Both the position numbers and the translations under genes were made by a program. 8,051 bases of DNA from NCBI GenBank assembly GCA_002451715.1, contig DKDD01000099.1:1-8051 (forward strand). The letters are read 5' to 3'. Under the pieces are notes generated by a model. It saw only the letters and a program-made list of their open reading frames with translations. It did not search any database and was not told the DNA's origin. Shown piece after piece: positions 5,914-8,051 of the stretch; the stretch's first letter is position 1, and each line of letters begins with the position of its first letter. The stretch comes from Ruminococcaceae bacterium UBA6857. GTDB taxonomy: Bacteria > Bacillota > Clostridia > Oscillospirales > Acutalibacteraceae.

Positions 5914-6229
5914 ATATCTCTTCCTCCTCAGACATCAAAGCTTCTCCGTACTCGGTAAAAGCATAGCTTGACGTACGGTCAAAACTGTTGTCGTTGTACT
6001 CACATTTTTTGATAATTCCCGCTGTTACAAGTTTTTTCAATGCATTTGAAACAGCCTTTTTGCCCATAAACGGAAACACAATGCAAAAATTCTTTTTACT
6101 TTGGCGAAACCAATTCTTTCCCTGAAACTGCGAGGCATTTTCTTTGATTTGAGTCCAAACATATCCCGCAAGCAATGCGGAATTTATACCGCGAAGAACT
6201 GATATTTTATCGCTGTATATGCATACCAT
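5903..6229 (-). CDS. Small winged-helix-like protein, probable DNA-binding or replication-type regulator
   Basis: The protein has 108 residues. The centre FMGKKAVSNALKKLVTAGII (residues 54-73) reads as a helix-turn-helix: a short helix, a turn and a recognition helix, followed by SYAFTEYGEAL, the kind of beta wing and closing helix seen in winged-helix domains of replication organisers and transcription factors. The N-terminus ISVLRGINSALLAGYVWTQI forms the first helix. The acidic end (SEEEEIYEE) overlaps the next small frame. It is likely a regulator or accessory replication protein of the element; a precise family is not recognised. The start at 6229 has GGAGG with a 7-nt spacer. The intrinsic terminator of the upstream gene ends only about 15 nt before this ATG, leaving no room for a promoter between them. 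Confidence 0.65.
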   Translation of the reverse strand: MVCIYSDKISVLRGINSALLAGYVWTQIKENASQFQGKNWFRQSKKNFCIVFPFMGKKAVSNALKKLVTAGIIKKCEYNDNSFDRTSSYAFTEYGEALMSEEEEIYEE

Positions 6230-6243
6230 CTTTTTTCCTCCGT

Positions 6244-6282
6244 AAAAAAAACTGCCTTTGCCGTAGAGACAAAGACAGTTTT
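6244..6282 (-). terminator. Intrinsic terminator after the repeat-protein gene
   Basis: The minus strand reads AAAACTGTCTTTG, a 9-nt loop TCTCTACGG, then CAAAGGCAGTTTT with a total run of about eight T. The stem is 13 bp with one G-T pair. It begins about 16 nt after the stop of the repeat-protein gene. It ends immediately before the ribosome binding site of the winged-helix gene, so it could also serve as an attenuator for the downstream operon. Confidence 0.85.
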
Positions 6283-6297
6283 AAAAATCAGTTTGAT

Positions 6298-8051
6298 TTA
6301 TGAAATATACCAATCATCATAGGCCGAGCCTTTGATAATAACCGTATTCGTATTGACCCTTCGAGTAATCATACCTGCCGGCGTCCACAAATCGCTTTGC
6401 TCAACCGTGGCGGTATAATTACCGTCAGGATACCAAAGAGGGGTAAAATGAAGCCTGCCGTATGAGTCATTTTGTCTGAATATCCATTGATTCGACGCAA
6501 GTTCAAGAGTGCGGTACTTGTTAAGTGAAGTCAGATAAGAAAACTCAGGAAATTTTGCAACAGCGTACTGTGATAAAGTGTAGGAATCGGCATTCGGCAC
6601 TGCATAACCGCTGACGGATTTTATTCCGTTTACAAGTGCCATTTCAACACCGTAGCCTGACTTCATTGTCCATACACCGTTATTAAACGCAGCATTAGCA
6701 CTTGCAGCAGGCGTTACCTTCGGTTTATCGGATGAAAATCCGATACCGTAAGATGTTTTCTTAAATACTCCGTCTGCATATGACCATTCATTCCAAGTTG
6801 CAATATCATTCTTTTCGGTCGGTACACCGGGAACGGTAAATCCGCTCGGAGCCGATATTTCATACTGTGTATCAGGTGTCGAAGATACAGTATACTTGCA
6901 GGTTGGATAACTTCTTTTCACAAGTCCGTATGACACACCGTTTTCAATAATTTCACCACTGATATATATCGTGCTGCTGCCGATATTCTTGGGAACAGTC
7001 CACTTGAAGTAAAGCAAATTTTTATCGTTTGCAGGCACTGCAACCTGTGTTTTAGTGATGGTTTTAATTACCGTGCTGTCCTTGTATACCTTGAACAAGA
7101 CCGACACATTTTCACTCGGTACGCAATTTTTTGTACCGCTGTTTACAAGATTAAAACTCGTGATTACCTCTGTGTCTTCTCTGTAGGAAGAATTAGGCGT
7201 TATCGGCTCTAACGATAATTTGCGTTCTTCTTTCCACTGTGCATACAAGGTTAGATTAGCATTGCCTGTATACTTCGCACCGCTGTTGTAATTGGTTCCT
7301 GTACCATCCGCTTTGGTATTCCACTTGACAAAGGTGTAACCCGTTCTTGTCGGCTTTGTTGATGAAAGTGTCAACGCAACTCCGTAAGTTTTCGTCTGAT
7401 TTCCGGGCGCACCCGAGCCGCCGTTTGCGTCGTATTTGACCGTATATTTTATCGGCGTCCAGACAGCATACAATGTTAGGTTTGCATTGCCTGTATACTT
7501 AGCACCGCTGTTGTAATTTGTGCCTGTACCGTCTGCCTTGGTGTTCCACTTGCTGAAAGTGTAGCCTGTTCTTGTAGGTTTGGTTGATGATAAAGTCAAG
7601 TCAACACCATGGTTTTTTGTCTGATTGCCGGGAGCACCCGAACCGCCGTTTGCGTCGTATTTGACGGTATACTTATTCGGTGTCCAAACCGCATACAATG
7701 TCAGATTTGCATTGCCTGTATACACAGCACCGCTGTTGTAATTGATGCCTGTACCGTCCGATTTGGTATTCCACTTAACAAATGTGTAGCCTGTCCTTGT
7801 CGGCTTTGTTGATGAAAGTGTCAGCGCAACTCCGTAAGTTTTGGTCTGATTACCGGGAGCACCCGATCCGCCGTTCGCATTGTATGTGACCGTATATGTG
7901 ATCGGTGTCCAAACCGCATACAAGGTTAAGTTTGCATTGCCTGTATACTTAGCACCGCTGTTGTAGTTTGTACCTGTACCGTCTGCTTTGGTATTCCACT
8001 TACTGAAAGTGTAACCCGTTCTTGTCGGCTTGGTTGAAGAAAGTGTCAACG
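6298..8051 (-). CDS. Repeat-containing surface-type protein with InlB/Listeria-Bacteroides repeats, C-terminal part
   Basis: The gene enters from the right edge; the visible part is about 584 residues. Residues 1-275 are 75-residue repeats with the pattern Y-T-V-x-Y-x-A-N-G-G, then KPTRTGYTFxKWNTKxDGTG, then LTLYAxW, which is the InlB B-repeat (Flg_new) signature of surface and secreted proteins. Residues about 276-390 (ITSFNLVNSGTKNC and following) resemble a CARDB-like beta-sandwich. The rest is a unique, aromatic-rich C-terminal domain ending GSAYDDWYIS. No LPxTG motif, transmembrane anchor or choline-binding repeats are seen at the C-terminus, so attachment, if any, is not of the sortase type. 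Similar proteins are carried by gut Clostridia conjugative elements and may help adhesion or mating contact; this role is inferred. The signal peptide would lie outside the window. Confidence 0.8.
   Translation of the reverse strand, partial: LTLSSTKPTRTGYTFSKWNTKADGTGTNYNSGAKYTGNANLTLYAVWTPITYTVTYNANGGSGAPGNQTKTYGVALTLSSTKPTRTGYTFVKWNTKSDGTGINYNSGAVYTGNANLTLYAVWTPNKYTVKYDANGGSGAPGNQTKNHGVDLTLSSTKPTRTGYTFSKWNTKADGTGTNYNSGAKYTGNANLTLYAVWTPIKYTVKYDANGGSGAPGNQTKTYGVALTLSSTKPTRTGYTFVKWNTKADGTGTNYNSGAKYTGNANLTLYAQWKEERKLSLEPITPNSSYREDTEVITSFNLVNSGTKNCVPSENVSVLFKVYKDSTVIKTITKTQVAVPANDKNLLYFKWTVPKNIGSSTIYISGEIIENGVSYGLVKRSYPTCKYTVSSTPDTQYEISAPSGFTVPGVPTEKNDIATWNEWSYADGVFKKTSYGIGFSSDKPKVTPAASANAAFNNGVWTMKSGYGVEMALVNGIKSVSGYAVPNADSYTLSQYAVAKFPEFSYLTSLNKYRTLELASNQWIFRQNDSYGRLHFTPLWYPDGNYTATVEQSDLWTPAGMITRRVNTNTVIIKGSAYDDWYIS
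7225..8051 (-). repeat. Tandem 225-bp repeats encoding InlB-type units
   Basis: The same sequence blocks recur at an exact 225-bp period: ATTGCCTGTA (plus strand) occurs at 7261, 7486, 7711 and 7936. Three full 75-residue units and part of a fourth are visible, and the array continues past the right edge. Two neighbouring units differ at 9 of 75 residues by direct comparison. The constant period with no linker change suggests growth by unequal recombination or slippage. Confidence 0.9.

Noticed and set aside
5509..5958. Plus-strand frame of 149 codons with hydrophobic stretches
   Set aside because: It spans several minus-strand genes and the predicted junction; its hydrophobic look comes from the complement of lysine- and glutamate-rich codons.
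6298..6400. Sortase (LPxTG) anchor on the repeat protein
   Set aside because: The C-terminus ends AYDDWYIS with no LPxTG, no hydrophobic segment and no basic tail.
7609..7812. Plus-strand frame of 67 codons
   Set aside because: It is the antisense of the InlB-type repeats.
7225..8051. CRISPR array
   Set aside because: The repeats are 225 bp long, in frame and encode protein units with no unique spacers.

Overview
The window looks like part of an integrative conjugative element (or a degenerate relative of one) from a gut-type Clostridia bacterium. This rests on protein signatures: a Maff2-type pilin-like protein, a TrbL/VirB6-like membrane protein, a PrgI-like protein, a VirB4 start and a VirD4/TraG-like coupling protein, all in the order usual for Firmicutes type IV secretion operons. 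Strong AGGAGG-type ribosome binding sites also fit. The genus is not determined. Every gene I can support lies on the minus strand, so transcription runs from high to low coordinates, and no gene-free stretch exceeds 300 bases.

Layout in the direction of transcription: (1) 8051-6298 is the 3' part of a large repeat protein with 75-residue InlB/Listeria-Bacteroides type repeats, followed by a clear intrinsic terminator (6282-6244). (2) 6229-5553 holds a small winged-helix-like gene, a tiny four-cysteine protein and the start of another small gene that is cut off. (3) 5631-4387 is a VirD4-like coupling protein that lacks its N-terminal third, including the membrane segments and Walker A. A junction near 5622-5634 joins it out of frame to the interrupted small gene. 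(4) 4382-3133 encodes the pilin-like Maff2 protein and the TrbL/VirB6-like channel protein, separated by a GC-rich hairpin. (5) 3095-1055 is a self-contained two-gene cassette of an RloA-like AAA ATPase and an RloB-like Toprim protein, with its own promoter (TTGAAT-17-TATACT) and its own terminator. (6) 992-1 resumes the conjugation genes with a PrgI-like protein and the first 223 residues of VirB4.

The cassette is the main point of interest. An RloAB-type (probably anti-phage or abortive-infection) pair sits inside a secretion operon, between trbL and prgI, as an independent transcription unit. It is visibly more AT-rich than its neighbours in sampled stretches. The second point is that the coupling protein appears decapitated by a deletion, so the element may no longer transfer itself unless another VirD4 is supplied, or unless the junction is an assembly artefact. 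Functions are assigned from recognised motifs and gene order only; no database search was possible.
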